From Roseibium limicola (GTDB taxonomy: Bacteria; Pseudomonadota; Alphaproteobacteria; Rhizobiales; Stappiaceae), in NCBI RefSeq assembly GCF_017313085.1, contig NZ_JAFLNF010000005.1, forward strand, positions 1 to 64,000: a stretch of DNA of 64,000 nucleotides. The letters are read 5' to 3'. This document shows positions 40,784 through 49,367 of the stretch, piece after piece (the first letter of the stretch is position 1; every line of letters starts with the position of its first letter). A program made the position numbers and the translations under genes. The notes under the pieces are model-generated. The model was not told the DNA's origin. It saw only the letters and a program-made list of their open reading frames with translations, and searched no databases.

Positions 40784-41257
40784 AGTTTCCTGAGTCTCGG
40801 CCTGTTCTACTTGCTGGCCAATCCAACAAAAAAGCTGAAAGAATTTCTCCATTTGCTCCGGCAGTAGATGAAATTCAGGCTCTCCACTACCGTCAAAAGT
40901 TGCGCCATCGTCGTGATGTAGAGCGTTACGAATTCTTCGATACAGGTCAATCCCCGCCGAAAGCTCTTCTGGTATCGTAACTTGATGATCCGTCAGCCAA
41001 TTTTTAAGTGTGTATTTTCGAGAAAGCTTAACTTTTTGATCTTTCAGCCATTTCTCAAGGCAGCCTTCATAACGGCAGAAGAACGCCCAACCCAACTCCA
41101 CCAGTTGGGATTCAATTTGATTTTTGTTGGAGAACTCCATCCCATTATGTTTGATTGATCCAAATTGAAGGGCATTAGACGAAGGCAATGCGCGAACCGC
41201 ATGTAGGTATGCAGCTCTTGAGTGCATTAGGTTATTCTCAAGTGTTTTGGCGCTCAT
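40769..41257 (-). CDS. HEPN-like protein with RNxxxH motif
   Basis: A 162-aa, mostly helical protein of unrecognised family. Residues 107-115 read YRRIRNALHH-like and contain R110-N111-xxx-H115, the RNxxxH motif of HEPN RNases, which act in toxin-antitoxin and abortive-infection systems. No MNT-type nucleotidyltransferase antitoxin gene is beside it. Codon use and base composition are visibly more AT-rich than the neighbouring housekeeping genes, consistent with transfer. The HEPN reading rests on one motif and overall length; it could be an unrelated protein. A 229-bp gap separates it from the next gene on the same strand. Confidence 0.5.
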   Translation of the reverse strand: MSAKTLENNLMHSRAAYLHAVRALPSSNALQFGSIKHNGMEFSNKNQIESQLVELGWAFFCRYEGCLEKWLKDQKVKLSRKYTLKNWLTDHQVTIPEELSAGIDLYRRIRNALHHDDGATFDGSGEPEFHLLPEQMEKFFQLFCWIGQQVEQAETQETGLEE

Positions 41258-41486
41258 CGTACGTACCCCGATTTCAAATAGCGATACTAAGTAGAATAAC
41301 GATAGCAGTTTCTGGAGTGGAATGAAGGGGACTCAGACTGGGCATTAGCTACAGAAAGAACAAATGTTAGCTTTGGCTTCCCAGCCATCAGAGGCGTTTC
41401 ATAAACGGCCTTATGCGCAACGGTCGCGGGCGAACGTCTGTAAAATAGGTTTTACAGCCGCCCATATTAGATTAGTTGTTCCTCTA

Positions 41487-42980
41487 TCACTTTAGCCGTT
41501 CAAGAAGGTTGGCGGCATGCGCAATCCAAGTGAGATCTGCCCCGAACGAGCCGCCGATCGCTTTAAATATCGGAGCGTTGGCCACGAGGAATGCCCAAGC
41601 CACATTGATTGACTCCGAACTAGCGCCGACCAAGGCTCCACCTGGGATGCTGCCGATGACTGCCTGTCCGGCGATAGTTGCAGCTGTAAACGCGCTAACG
41701 CCCTTTATTAGTGACAGTGTTAGGTTGCGGAATGTAGCTGCCGCGGCTTGATTTGAGCGTTCAGGTTGCGGACCGTAACCGATCCCTTCGGCCGCTTCCG
41801 TCACGTGATTCATAACATCTTTACCGAAGAGTTCGGGGGCTGCATGCACCGCATCTGCAAATCGCCGTGCTGCATTTTGCATCGCATCGGTTTCTTCCGG
41901 CGTCCTGCGAAATGCTTCGGAGCTCTCCGCGAGCTCGCGGCCTTCTGGCTGAGCCATGATATATGCTCCATGAAGCTCAAGCACGGAGGATAGGTGCGCT
42001 TCCGCATCGCTTGGAAGTGGTGGCAGGTCATCCCTCGCAATGGCGTGCTGCATTGCTTCCGTGGAGTTTGCGAGACGCACACCTCGCGCATAGATCTGAG
42101 AAATCGAGACCGCCTCGGCGTTGATCGCATCCGCGTATCGGTGTGCCGCTATCCTTAGGTCAGTATGCGCGTTGGTTCCCGCTATCGAATTTAAGAGGTC
42201 GCCGGTGGCTGCGCCCAACTCGTCGAGCAACGGATAACCCTCGGTAGGAACAGCCACATCAGATGGCCGAGCCAAGTGAATAAGGCCATCTTCGCCCAAA
42301 CGAAACGCTGGTTCTGAATCCGGATCACGTAGGTCTCGTATCAGAGTTTCTAGCTCGTGTGCGATGTCGGTCAGGTCGTCATTTCCGAGAGGTTCAATTG
42401 CAGAGTCATCGAAATCATCGTCACTCGGGACCGGCGCCCACTCTGTCAACCCATCTGCTTCGATCACTTCAACCGCAGCATCGATAATTTCTTCATCTTC
42501 ACCCGGGAAAATGTCTTCCAGTACTTCTCGCGCGTCGTAGGGGCCTCCCCAAATCCACTGGTAACCACCTTCAGCGCTTTCATATGGAAGGCGCATCGCC
42601 GGATCTTCATAATGTCCAAAGAACCATTCTATTAAGGCTTCAACCCGATGATCACGGTCCTGTTCTTCGGCGCTCTCATAATCCTCGTCGTCCTCATCTG
42701 TTTCTTCTTGTTCAATGCCAAAATCAATATTCACCAAAAGTTCATGAGGACCTACGTTGGTGTTTCGGGCACTTTCCACGCCAGTTGGGTATTCCCAAAT
42801 TGACCAGACAAGGTCGCCAAGTTGTGGATGTTCAACGACTGCTAAATGTGTGGTCTCCGTTCCCATGGCACGTTTCTCATGCCCGGTTGCGCCAAAGTCG
42901 AGTAAGTCTGCTTCAATTAGGTGAACTTCACCGGTTTCAGCATGGCGGACAAGGGCGGTTCCTTGGGAGTAAATCGTCAT
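41487..42980 (-). CDS. Large acidic protein of unknown function with C-terminal hydrophobic region
   Basis: A 497-aa protein not recognised. The first ~90 residues look like a compact beta-rich domain (TALVRHAETGEVHLIEAD, GDLVWSIWEYPTGVES). It is followed by a highly acidic linker (EEQDRDHRVEALIEW region), a helical middle section (about 240-400) with repeated Ala/Glu-rich helices, and a C-terminal segment (about 410-490) with two hydrophobic stretches (VSAFTAATIAGQAVIGSIPGGALVG and INVAWAFLVANAPIFKAI), possibly membrane-inserting. Base composition suggests an accessory gene. It lies between the HEPN-like gene and the prophage, so a defence or moron-type role is possible but unproven. Confidence 0.6.
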   Translation of the reverse strand: MTIYSQGTALVRHAETGEVHLIEADLLDFGATGHEKRAMGTETTHLAVVEHPQLGDLVWSIWEYPTGVESARNTNVGPHELLVNIDFGIEQEETDEDDEDYESAEEQDRDHRVEALIEWFFGHYEDPAMRLPYESAEGGYQWIWGGPYDAREVLEDIFPGEDEEIIDAAVEVIEADGLTEWAPVPSDDDFDDSAIEPLGNDDLTDIAHELETLIRDLRDPDSEPAFRLGEDGLIHLARPSDVAVPTEGYPLLDELGAATGDLLNSIAGTNAHTDLRIAAHRYADAINAEAVSISQIYARGVRLANSTEAMQHAIARDDLPPLPSDAEAHLSSVLELHGAYIMAQPEGRELAESSEAFRRTPEETDAMQNAARRFADAVHAAPELFGKDVMNHVTEAAEGIGYGPQPERSNQAAAATFRNLTLSLIKGVSAFTAATIAGQAVIGSIPGGALVGASSESINVAWAFLVANAPIFKAIGGSFGADLTWIAHAANLLERLK

Positions 42981-43072
42981 AACATTTTCTAGTCAAAAAT
43001 ATATTGAGGCAGCGGCATTAACCGAGATGGGTCGGTTGTGAGGGATAATTTTGTCTACTTTTAAACGTATTT

Positions 43073-43294
43073 TCAATCCCGGTCCCAAATGCTTGTCATC
43101 GAATATCCGCCCGAACACTCGACGACCGCGGCGCGTGCAGGGGAAGCCGTGTTGGCTAATACTGTCCAGGACAGCGTACTGCTGGCGAAGCCCAGGATAA
43201 GGCCGAACGTCAGGCCTGCGTAGAGTTTTCCATTGTGTTCTGTGCTTTGGTCGATCCGTTGCCTGATCACCGACGCCAACCGCTCGTCCCGCAT
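43073..43294 (-). CDS. Small single-span membrane protein
   Basis: 73 aa: a charged N-terminus (RDERLASVIRQRIDQ), one membrane segment (about 25-47, LYAGLTFGLILGFASSTLSWTVL) and a short tail with one Cys. GGGGCGG lies upstream of the ATG. Not recognised. It could belong to the accessory island or to the left edge of the prophage. A 7-bp inverted repeat sits just upstream of its start. Confidence 0.45.
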   Translation of the reverse strand: MRDERLASVIRQRIDQSTEHNGKLYAGLTFGLILGFASSTLSWTVLANTASPARAAVVECSGGYSMTSIWDRD

Positions 43295-43320
43295 TATACC
43301 GCCCCGCCAATTCTATTATG

Positions 43321-43347
43321 GGTTGCATAATATGACAAAGTGCAACC
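43321..43347. promoter_or_regulatory. Inverted repeat, candidate operator
   Basis: GGTTGCA (43321-43327) and TGCAACC (43341-43347) form a 7-bp inverted repeat with a 13-nt AT-rich centre containing TAATATGACA. It lies 27 bp upstream of the small membrane protein start and 46 bp from the repressor stop. It could be an operator or part of the prophage left end. Confidence 0.35.
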
Positions 43348-43393
43348 TAGTCAATTTTGACGAGGGCGTTCTCAGCTCGGGGAGGGGGAGACC

Positions 43394-43873
43394 TTAGTCG
43401 GATGTGTCAGAAGCGCGCTTTAAGCGCTCGGCTTCGAACTGGATCACTTCGGTGACAGCTTCGTCGTTAACACCTTCTCGGCTGACCAGGTAATCCAGCA
43501 TTTCGACAGCCTGGTCCGCGACGCTTTCCGGCTTCGTTTTGCGAGGGACGGTTTCCCAGAACGTGGCGGTGATGTTCCAGAGGATCTTGCGGATATCAGC
43601 CAGCGTCGTGTTTTCGATCTTCACATCGCCGCCGACGAACATACTGCCGGTGCCGGTCAGAAGCCAATGTAGGTTGACGCCCAAGGCGGATCCGTAGGCT
43701 GAGAAGACTGGGAACGACGGTTCTTGCTCTCCTCGCTCATATCGGGAGACGCTATTGGCACTAATGTCCAGCCTCCGGGCGAGCTCAGCTCGATCCGGGT
43801 TGCCAAGCGCTCGTCTTACGTCCCGCAACCTCTTCGCCAAAGGCGTACTAGGCTCATTTTCAGGTCTGGCCAA
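43394..43873 (-). CDS. Mu-like prophage repressor (XRE HTH)
   Basis: A 159-aa protein with an XRE helix-turn-helix (about 8-70, RDVRRALGNPDRAELARRLDISANSVSRYERGE) and a C-terminal region without a recognisable LexA-type protease site. It is divergent from ner, the place of the c repressor in Mu-like phages. The start appears to be TTG 43873, as no in-frame ATG precedes the HTH. It probably binds the 33-bp dyad immediately upstream and thus controls both its own gene and the early operon. Confidence 0.8.
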   Translation of the reverse strand: MARPENEPSTPLAKRLRDVRRALGNPDRAELARRLDISANSVSRYERGEQEPSFPVFSAYGSALGVNLHWLLTGTGSMFVGGDVKIENTTLADIRKILWNITATFWETVPRKTKPESVADQAVEMLDYLVSREGVNDEAVTEVIQFEAERLKRASDTSD

Positions 43874-43890
43874 TACGTCACCAATAAATA

Positions 43891-43923
43891 CCGTATCCGG
43901 TATTTACAAAATACCGGATACGG
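43891..43923. promoter_or_regulatory. Prophage operator: perfect 15-bp dyad
   Basis: CCGTATCCGGTATTT (43891-43905) and its exact complement AAATACCGGATACGG (43909-43923) are separated by ACA. The dyad lies in the 155-bp region between the divergent repressor and ner genes, 18 bp from the repressor start. This is the expected operator for lysogeny control. Confidence 0.8.
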
Positions 43924-43981
43924 ATTAAACATTCTCTTATCGGCTCGATAGTTCGCGCCGAGTTATCACACCAAACTCACA

Positions 43982-44013
43982 CGAAAACGGCTTGCTGCAA
44001 CAAACCGTTTTCG
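43982..44013. promoter_or_regulatory. Inverted repeat in the ner leader
   Basis: CGAAAACGG (43982-43990) and CCGTTTTCG (44005-44013) form a perfect 9-bp inverted repeat with a 14-nt centre, ending 15 nt before the ner ATG. It may be the Ner autoregulatory site or an mRNA hairpin over the ner leader. Confidence 0.5.
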
Positions 44014-44028
44014 GAAGCGAGGCACCCA

Positions 44029-44340
44029 ATGGCGAAGCCGCTTCAGGTTCCACCGAACGGATGGGACAAACACTCGATCAAGGCCGAGTTGCACCGCCAG
44101 GGCATGACCTTGGCCAAGCTCGCAGAGCTGGAGGGGATGACCCCCAACTCGTTTTCCCACGTGTGGACCCGTCCGGTTCGTAAAGCCGAGAAAGCCATCA
44201 GCGACTTTCTCGAGCTTCCTCTCAAGGAACTCTGGCCAGGCCGTTATCCCATCAGGACCTCACGTATCCTGCATAGCAGATACGACAAGCTGCAAGCTAG
44301 CCAGAAAACCCGGCCCACGCCGGACAGAAAAGCGGCCTGA
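44029..44340 (+). CDS. Ner-like regulator of Mu-like phage
   Basis: A 103-aa Nlp/Ner-family HTH protein (HSIKAELHRQGMTLAKLAELEGM, then FLELPLKELWPGRYP, the WPGRYP signature). In Mu, Ner represses early transcription and the c gene during lytic growth. It is first in the rightward early operon. The C-terminal ~30 residues are basic and non-conserved. Confidence 0.88.
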   Translation: MAKPLQVPPNGWDKHSIKAELHRQGMTLAKLAELEGMTPNSFSHVWTRPVRKAEKAISDFLELPLKELWPGRYPIRTSRILHSRYDKLQASQKTRPTPDRKAA

Positions 44341-44425
44341 CACAGGTTATCCGTCCGGATGCAAGGGCATTCGGACCAGATCAGCACATTCTCATTCCCT
44401 TTGATCCTTCAAAAGAGGTAATGAA

Positions 44426-45265
44426 GTGACGGCGTATCAATCCATCAGAGTTTCGCTGATCGACATTCCCAAAGGGCGCTTGCGGGAAATCGATGGGGAT
44501 TGGGCTGACTGCCTTTCCGGCATGTTTCTGGAAACCGGGCAGAAGACGCCGATCGATGTCATCGCCACGGAAAAGCGGTTCACGCTTGTTGCCGGCGCCC
44601 ATCGTCTGTGTGCAGCCAGGCTGGCAAAGTGGAAAGAGATAGACGCGCGGATCCTCAGCCCCGCGAGCGAGCAGGCCGCTGACGAACTGCGACTGCACGA
44701 GATCCTTGAGAACATCGCACGGAAAGACTTCAACGCCCTGGAGCGCTGTGAAGCCTTTTTCGAGATGAAGCGGATCTATGAGGCGTTGCATCCCCAAACG
44801 AAGAACGGGGGCAAGCGTGGCAATCAGCACACCGGTGGCCAAAAGAGGCAGATGGCAATCTTTGCCTTCTGCCAGAGTGCCGCCGAAACGACTGGCCTTT
44901 CTGACCGCTCGGTCCGGCTCGCCGTCCAAATCTGGGAAGGCTTGGCCCCGGCGTCTCGCGAGCGGCTGAAGGGCACGCCATTCGCCGTCAGACAATCCGA
45001 TCTCAAGGCGCTCTCCGACCTGGACGAGGACACCCAGTCAAAGGTTCTGGACATCCTTGTCGGTCCGGTTCCCAGGGCCGCTTCGATTGCAGATGCCCTG
45101 GTGATCCTGCATGGCCGGAAGCCGCTGACGGCTGCGGAACGGATCTTCCGCACTGTGTCCGACAGTCTGGTCAAGCTCCCCAAGGCAAGCCGAACGGTTC
45201 TGTTCCGAAACCACAAGGACGAGATCATTGATCTCGCAAGACGGGAAGGGTGGTTCAATGCGTAA
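44426..45265 (+). CDS. ParB/Srx-fold domain protein
   Basis: A 279-aa protein with an N-terminal ParB-like domain (about 8-115): the box TLVAGAHRLCAARLAKW and LHEILENIARKDFNALERCE are typical of the ParB N-terminal/HTH region. ParB-like genes between ner and the transposase gene are common in Mu-like phages of Hyphomicrobiales; whether they bind CTP or DNA is unknown. GTG start with GAGGT upstream. The stop overlaps the next ATG. Confidence 0.82.
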   Translation: MTAYQSIRVSLIDIPKGRLREIDGDWADCLSGMFLETGQKTPIDVIATEKRFTLVAGAHRLCAARLAKWKEIDARILSPASEQAADELRLHEILENIARKDFNALERCEAFFEMKRIYEALHPQTKNGGKRGNQHTGGQKRQMAIFAFCQSAAETTGLSDRSVRLAVQIWEGLAPASRERLKGTPFAVRQSDLKALSDLDEDTQSKVLDILVGPVPRAASIADALVILHGRKPLTAAERIFRTVSDSLVKLPKASRTVLFRNHKDEIIDLARREGWFNA

Positions 45266-45716
45266 GTCCCGTGATCCCTACACCATCGACATGTTCACAG
45301 GCTGGAAGCCGCCGCGGGTCAGCGTGGGGTTCGAGCCCGGCGCAATCCCCGGAAAGCGGCTTTCCTCGCGGATCAGCCGGGCGGTTTCGAAGGCCTTGAA
45401 GGACTGCGGCAAGGACCGGCTTACGATTGCCGGCCTCATGAGCGAACAGCTCGCAGCGCCGGTCTCTGTTGCCATGCTGGAGGCCTATGCCTCCGAGGCG
45501 AAGGTCGATCACAACATCACGGTGGAGCGCTTCGTTGCTCTTGTCCGTGCAACCGGGCAGACAGCACTTCTCGGGTTCCTGGCAGATGAGTTCGAACTCG
45601 CGGTTATTCCCAAGCGCTACGAGAACGTCATCGAACTGGCGCTGATCGAGGATCACCGGCGCGAGATCGAGGGAAGAGCCAGGTTCCTTCAGGCACAGAT
45701 CCGGAGCGCCAAATGA
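45258..45716 (+). CDS. Phage protein of unknown function
   Basis: A 152-aa protein, basic at the N-terminus, largely helical, with no recognised domain. It overlaps both the ParB-like gene and the transposase gene, so it is translated as part of the early operon and may assist replication or transposition. An in-frame ATG at 45228 lies inside the previous gene and is not preferred. Confidence 0.6.
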   Translation: MRKSRDPYTIDMFTGWKPPRVSVGFEPGAIPGKRLSSRISRAVSKALKDCGKDRLTIAGLMSEQLAAPVSVAMLEAYASEAKVDHNITVERFVALVRATGQTALLGFLADEFELAVIPKRYENVIELALIEDHRREIEGRARFLQAQIRSAK

Positions 45717-47878
45717 AACTCTGGCTGACCGCTCAGGAACTCGCCGATCTTGGCCTGGACGGATTTCCCGCAACTAAACGCGGTGTCCACAAGGTCATCG
45801 AGCGCGAGGGCTGGGGAGAGACGGACCTCGCGCGCAAGCGTGAAGGCCGGGCAGGGGGCGGCGGCTTTGAATTTCACATCGACCTTCTGCCACTGCCTCA
45901 ACGTCTTGCCTATGCCGGTTCCTTTGTCCGCATCGAACAAAGCGATTTCCTCAATGAGACCGATGTCAGCCTGACAACAGCGGAAAGGACGGCGCGGGAT
46001 GCCAAGGTCATCGTCCTGAAGGTGGCCGAGCGGTTCCGCAAGACCTGCGGGATGGGAGCGACCGCGTCCGATCACCTGTTTTCAGAGCTCTATCTGGCGG
46101 GTGAGGTTCCGGTTCCAGGCTGGGTCACTGACGCGATCAAGCGCGTGTCGATCCGCACACTGGCCCGTTGGCGGCGCCAGATGCGGCTGGACATCAACCG
46201 GCTTGGTTCCGATGCCTCCAAGGCACGCAAGGGCACGGGCGTGCTGGAGCGGGCAGAAGGCGGGCGTCTGAAAAACTACTGCCTGGCTGTGCATGCCTCC
46301 AACCAGTTCCTGAGCGCCAAGCATATCCGCCACACGGCGCTTGCGGAGTTTGGCGAGACCATTTTGGTGGAGACGACGCGGGGACAAAAACGGGTGCCAA
46401 TGCCGCCTTTGAGGACGTTTCAAAATGCCCTTAAAGGCTGGAAATCCGAGTATCGCAACGAGCTTTTGAAGATCACCGACCCGGATGCCTATCGCAGCCA
46501 TGTGCAGTTCGCCATGACGGGAGCACACCGGGTCGAGCGGCTGAACCAGAAATGGGAAATCGACGCTTCGCCGGTGGACGCCATGACCACGGATGGTCGC
46601 AAGAACCTCTACATGGCGATCGACCTTTACTCCCGGCGGGTCGTTTTACTGATCTCTGACACGGCCCGGGCATCGGCGGTAGGGCTCCTGATCCGCAAGT
46701 GCCTCCTTGAATGGGGCGTTCCGGAATTGATCAAGACCGACAATGGCGCCGATTTTGCCGCCCGTGCCACCGTGCGTCTGCTGGATGCACTTGGCATCGA
46801 ACAGGAGTTCTCCGCGCCCTATACGCCGCAGCAGAAGGGCACGGTCGAGCGCGTCATCGGCACCTTCCAGCGCGACTGCTGCGCACCGCTTCCCGGTTTT
46901 GTCGGCCATTCGGTCGCCGATCGGAAGGTGATTGAAGCGCGCCGGCAATTCTCCGATCGGCTTGGCACGGACGATGCCAAGATGTTCCAGGTGGAACTCT
47001 CCGCTGGCGACCTCCAGATAGAGGCGGACAGGTGGGCGCGCGAACAATACGCGCATAGCCCGCATGAGAGCTTGAAGCGCAGGACGCCCTTCCAGATCGC
47101 AAACAGCTGGACCGGCGACGTCAGGGCGATCAAGGACCCGGAATGCCTTGATGTTCTTCTGGCACCGGTTCCGGGCAAGGACGGCCTTCGAAAGGTCACC
47201 AAGCAAGGCGTCAAAGTTGACCGCGAGTATTATCTGCCGGTCTGCGGGGTGATGCCGGGCGCTGAGGTGCTCTGCCGACATGATCCCTCCGACATTGGCC
47301 GGCTCTGGCTGTTCGAGCCGGATGGCGAGATGTATCTGGGCGAAGCGGTCAACCCGGATCTGGCCGGCCTCGATCCGGTTCATGTGGCAGCTCGGGTCAA
47401 GGCTCTGCAGAAGGCGCATGAGAGCGAAAAACTCGCCGAAATCCGCAAGGAAAAACGCAAGATCACACCGCGCACGGTGCTGGAGGCGCAGCGCTCGGCC
47501 TATGCGCAGAGTGCGTCGGTCCTGGCTTTTCCGCAGCGCCGCGAGCCGCATGTCACTCCCAAGAGCCTGGCTGCGGCGGACGTGAAAAAACGCCCCGAAC
47601 CACGGGCGCTCTCGGATGCTGAGCAGCAAATGATGGAGAGCCTGAAGGCCGATGCCGGACAGGCACCGGCGCCTGTCCACAAACTGCAGTCGATGGAAAC
47701 CCCCGAAGCCCGGTTCAAGCGCGCACTGGCGTTTGAGGCCCGCCTGGCACAGGGCCAGGCCCTTTCCGATGACGATGCACTCTGGCTGACCGCCTATCAG
47801 GCGGGTCCGGAATATCGAGCTCACCGGCTGATCTGGGAGGACCGGAAGCCGCAGAGAAACGGCGTGTCGCCCGCGTAA
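45713..47878 (+). CDS. Mu-like DDE transposase (A protein)
   Basis: 721-aa transposase. An N-terminal Mu-type DNA-binding region (about 1-70, WLTAQELADLGLDGFPATKRG) is followed by further HTH domains and a rve/DDE catalytic core with D in KWEIDASPVD (about 281), D in LIKTDNGADF (about 343) and E in QQKGTVERVIGTF (about 378). A C-terminal MuA-like beta-barrel and a helical tail (about 490-721) would contact the B ATPase. All three catalytic acids are present, so the gene looks functional. It is followed by the B-like ATPase. Confidence 0.93.
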   Translation: MKLWLTAQELADLGLDGFPATKRGVHKVIEREGWGETDLARKREGRAGGGGFEFHIDLLPLPQRLAYAGSFVRIEQSDFLNETDVSLTTAERTARDAKVIVLKVAERFRKTCGMGATASDHLFSELYLAGEVPVPGWVTDAIKRVSIRTLARWRRQMRLDINRLGSDASKARKGTGVLERAEGGRLKNYCLAVHASNQFLSAKHIRHTALAEFGETILVETTRGQKRVPMPPLRTFQNALKGWKSEYRNELLKITDPDAYRSHVQFAMTGAHRVERLNQKWEIDASPVDAMTTDGRKNLYMAIDLYSRRVVLLISDTARASAVGLLIRKCLLEWGVPELIKTDNGADFAARATVRLLDALGIEQEFSAPYTPQQKGTVERVIGTFQRDCCAPLPGFVGHSVADRKVIEARRQFSDRLGTDDAKMFQVELSAGDLQIEADRWAREQYAHSPHESLKRRTPFQIANSWTGDVRAIKDPECLDVLLAPVPGKDGLRKVTKQGVKVDREYYLPVCGVMPGAEVLCRHDPSDIGRLWLFEPDGEMYLGEAVNPDLAGLDPVHVAARVKALQKAHESEKLAEIRKEKRKITPRTVLEAQRSAYAQSASVLAFPQRREPHVTPKSLAAADVKKRPEPRALSDAEQQMMESLKADAGQAPAPVHKLQSMETPEARFKRALAFEARLAQGQALSDDDALWLTAYQAGPEYRAHRLIWEDRKPQRNGVSPA

Positions 47879-47949
47879 ATCAGGGCAAGGAGTGGGCCTC
47901 AAGGGAAAATCCTCGAGGTCTCGTAGTCAAACCTGAGATGGAGTTAGCG

Positions 47950-48720
47950 ATGGGGGACAGAGATACGTCTTTGAATTCGGGCGGGCTTGCAGCACTCAAG
48001 AATGTGGCACGGTTCCTGGCACTGGTAGAGACGCTGATCCACCGGGGACCGCATCTGCCCGGCATTGGGGTGTTCCACGGGTATTCCGGTTATGGCAAGA
48101 CCTATGCCTCGATCTATGCCACCAACAAGCGCCGGGCCTTGCGTCTTGAAGTGGGCGACAGTTGGACCCGCAAGAAGTTCCTGGAGAACCTTCTGGCCGA
48201 GGCAGACGTCAGGCCGCAGCGCTCGACAATCGCGGATCTGACCACCGAAGCGATCATGGCTCTGGGCGATGATTTCGAGCGCCCGCTCATTATCGATGAG
48301 GCAGACAAGCTGGCCGACAAGGGCATGCTGGAACTGGTGCGCGAGATCCAGGAGCATTCTCAGGTTCCGGTTCTGCTGATCGGCGAAGAACAGTTGCCTG
48401 GAAAACTCATGAAGGTGGAGCGCGTTCACAATCGGGTGCTGGATTGGGTTCCGGCCGAGCCTTGCGACCAGGACGACGCCCGCGCTCTGGCGGACCTCTT
48501 CTGTCCGACCCTCACCTTGAGCGATGACCTGATGGATCTCCTGGTCGACAAGGCTGCGGGGCGGGCCCGGCGGATCGTGGTGAACCTCAACAAGATGGGG
48601 GAGCAGGCTCGTAACACCCGCCAGCAGGCCTTCGATGCCGGCAGCTTTGACGCCGGCTGGTTCTATACGGGCGAGCCACCGCGCCGCATGGCCCGTCACT
48701 CAGCAGTGAGGGTTGCCTGA
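47950..48720 (+). CDS. MuB-like AAA ATPase
   Basis: A 256-aa AAA+ protein with Walker A GYSGYGKT (about 41-48), Walker B PLIIDEAD (about 108-115) and a sensor region (VPVLLIGEE). MuB-type ATPases bind target DNA and activate the transposase, giving target immunity. The ATG at 47950 with GGAG upstream is preferred to one at 47938. The stop overlaps the next ATG by 1 bp. Confidence 0.9.
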   Translation: MGDRDTSLNSGGLAALKNVARFLALVETLIHRGPHLPGIGVFHGYSGYGKTYASIYATNKRRALRLEVGDSWTRKKFLENLLAEADVRPQRSTIADLTTEAIMALGDDFERPLIIDEADKLADKGMLELVREIQEHSQVPVLLIGEEQLPGKLMKVERVHNRVLDWVPAEPCDQDDARALADLFCPTLTLSDDLMDLLVDKAAGRARRIVVNLNKMGEQARNTRQQAFDAGSFDAGWFYTGEPPRRMARHSAVRVA

Positions 48721-49367
48721 TGCCGATCCAGCTGGAACTAAGGGTGACCGCCGGGACACCTGTGCAATGTGGCCGGGACTATTATTGGAGCGTGATCCGC
48801 GATCTTGGCAAAGAGAACCATTTCACGCGGGCCGAGATTGCGAAGCGTGCAAATGATCCGCTCGACAAGGGGATCGACGACTTCCTGCGCCGGCTCAAAA
48901 AGGCCGGATACATCGAGACTGTCGATACCATTGAAGGCACCTACGGTCTTGAGACGCACAAAGGCAAGATCCGGCGCGAGGTTTACCGGCTGCTGCGCCG
49001 TCCGAGCGCAACACCAATCCTCAACCAAGATGGAACGGCCGGGGTCCTCGGCCTTGGCCAGCTCAATATGTGGACGGCCATGCGTAGCCTGCCGCAATTT
49101 ACCAAGCAGGAGCTGGCGGTCACATCGAGCACCGACGACGTGCTGGTTACCGTCAAATCGGCGCAGAGCTATGCGGGGCTCCTGGAAAAGACCGGGTATC
49201 TGCAGGTGCTGCGGCCCGGCGGTGCGGCGGTTGCCCGGATCTGGCGGTTGAAGCCGTCCATGAACACGGGGCCGGATGCCCCAAAGATCCTGAAATCAAA
49301 GATGGTTTATGACCCGAACCGTCGCGAGATCATGGGACGGCCTCTGGCACAGGAGTGCGCAGCTTGA
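48720..49367 (+). CDS. Phage early protein with winged-helix-like segments
   Basis: A 215-aa protein. Two stretches look like winged helices (about 22-72, VIRDLGKENHFTRAEIAKRA...KKAGYIETV, and about 113-165, MRSLPQFTKQELAVTS...LEKTGYLQVL). It has a fixed place after the B gene in rhizobial Mu-like phages. Function unknown; DNA binding is inferred. Confidence 0.65.
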   Translation: MPIQLELRVTAGTPVQCGRDYYWSVIRDLGKENHFTRAEIAKRANDPLDKGIDDFLRRLKKAGYIETVDTIEGTYGLETHKGKIRREVYRLLRRPSATPILNQDGTAGVLGLGQLNMWTAMRSLPQFTKQELAVTSSTDDVLVTVKSAQSYAGLLEKTGYLQVLRPGGAAVARIWRLKPSMNTGPDAPKILKSKMVYDPNRREIMGRPLAQECAA

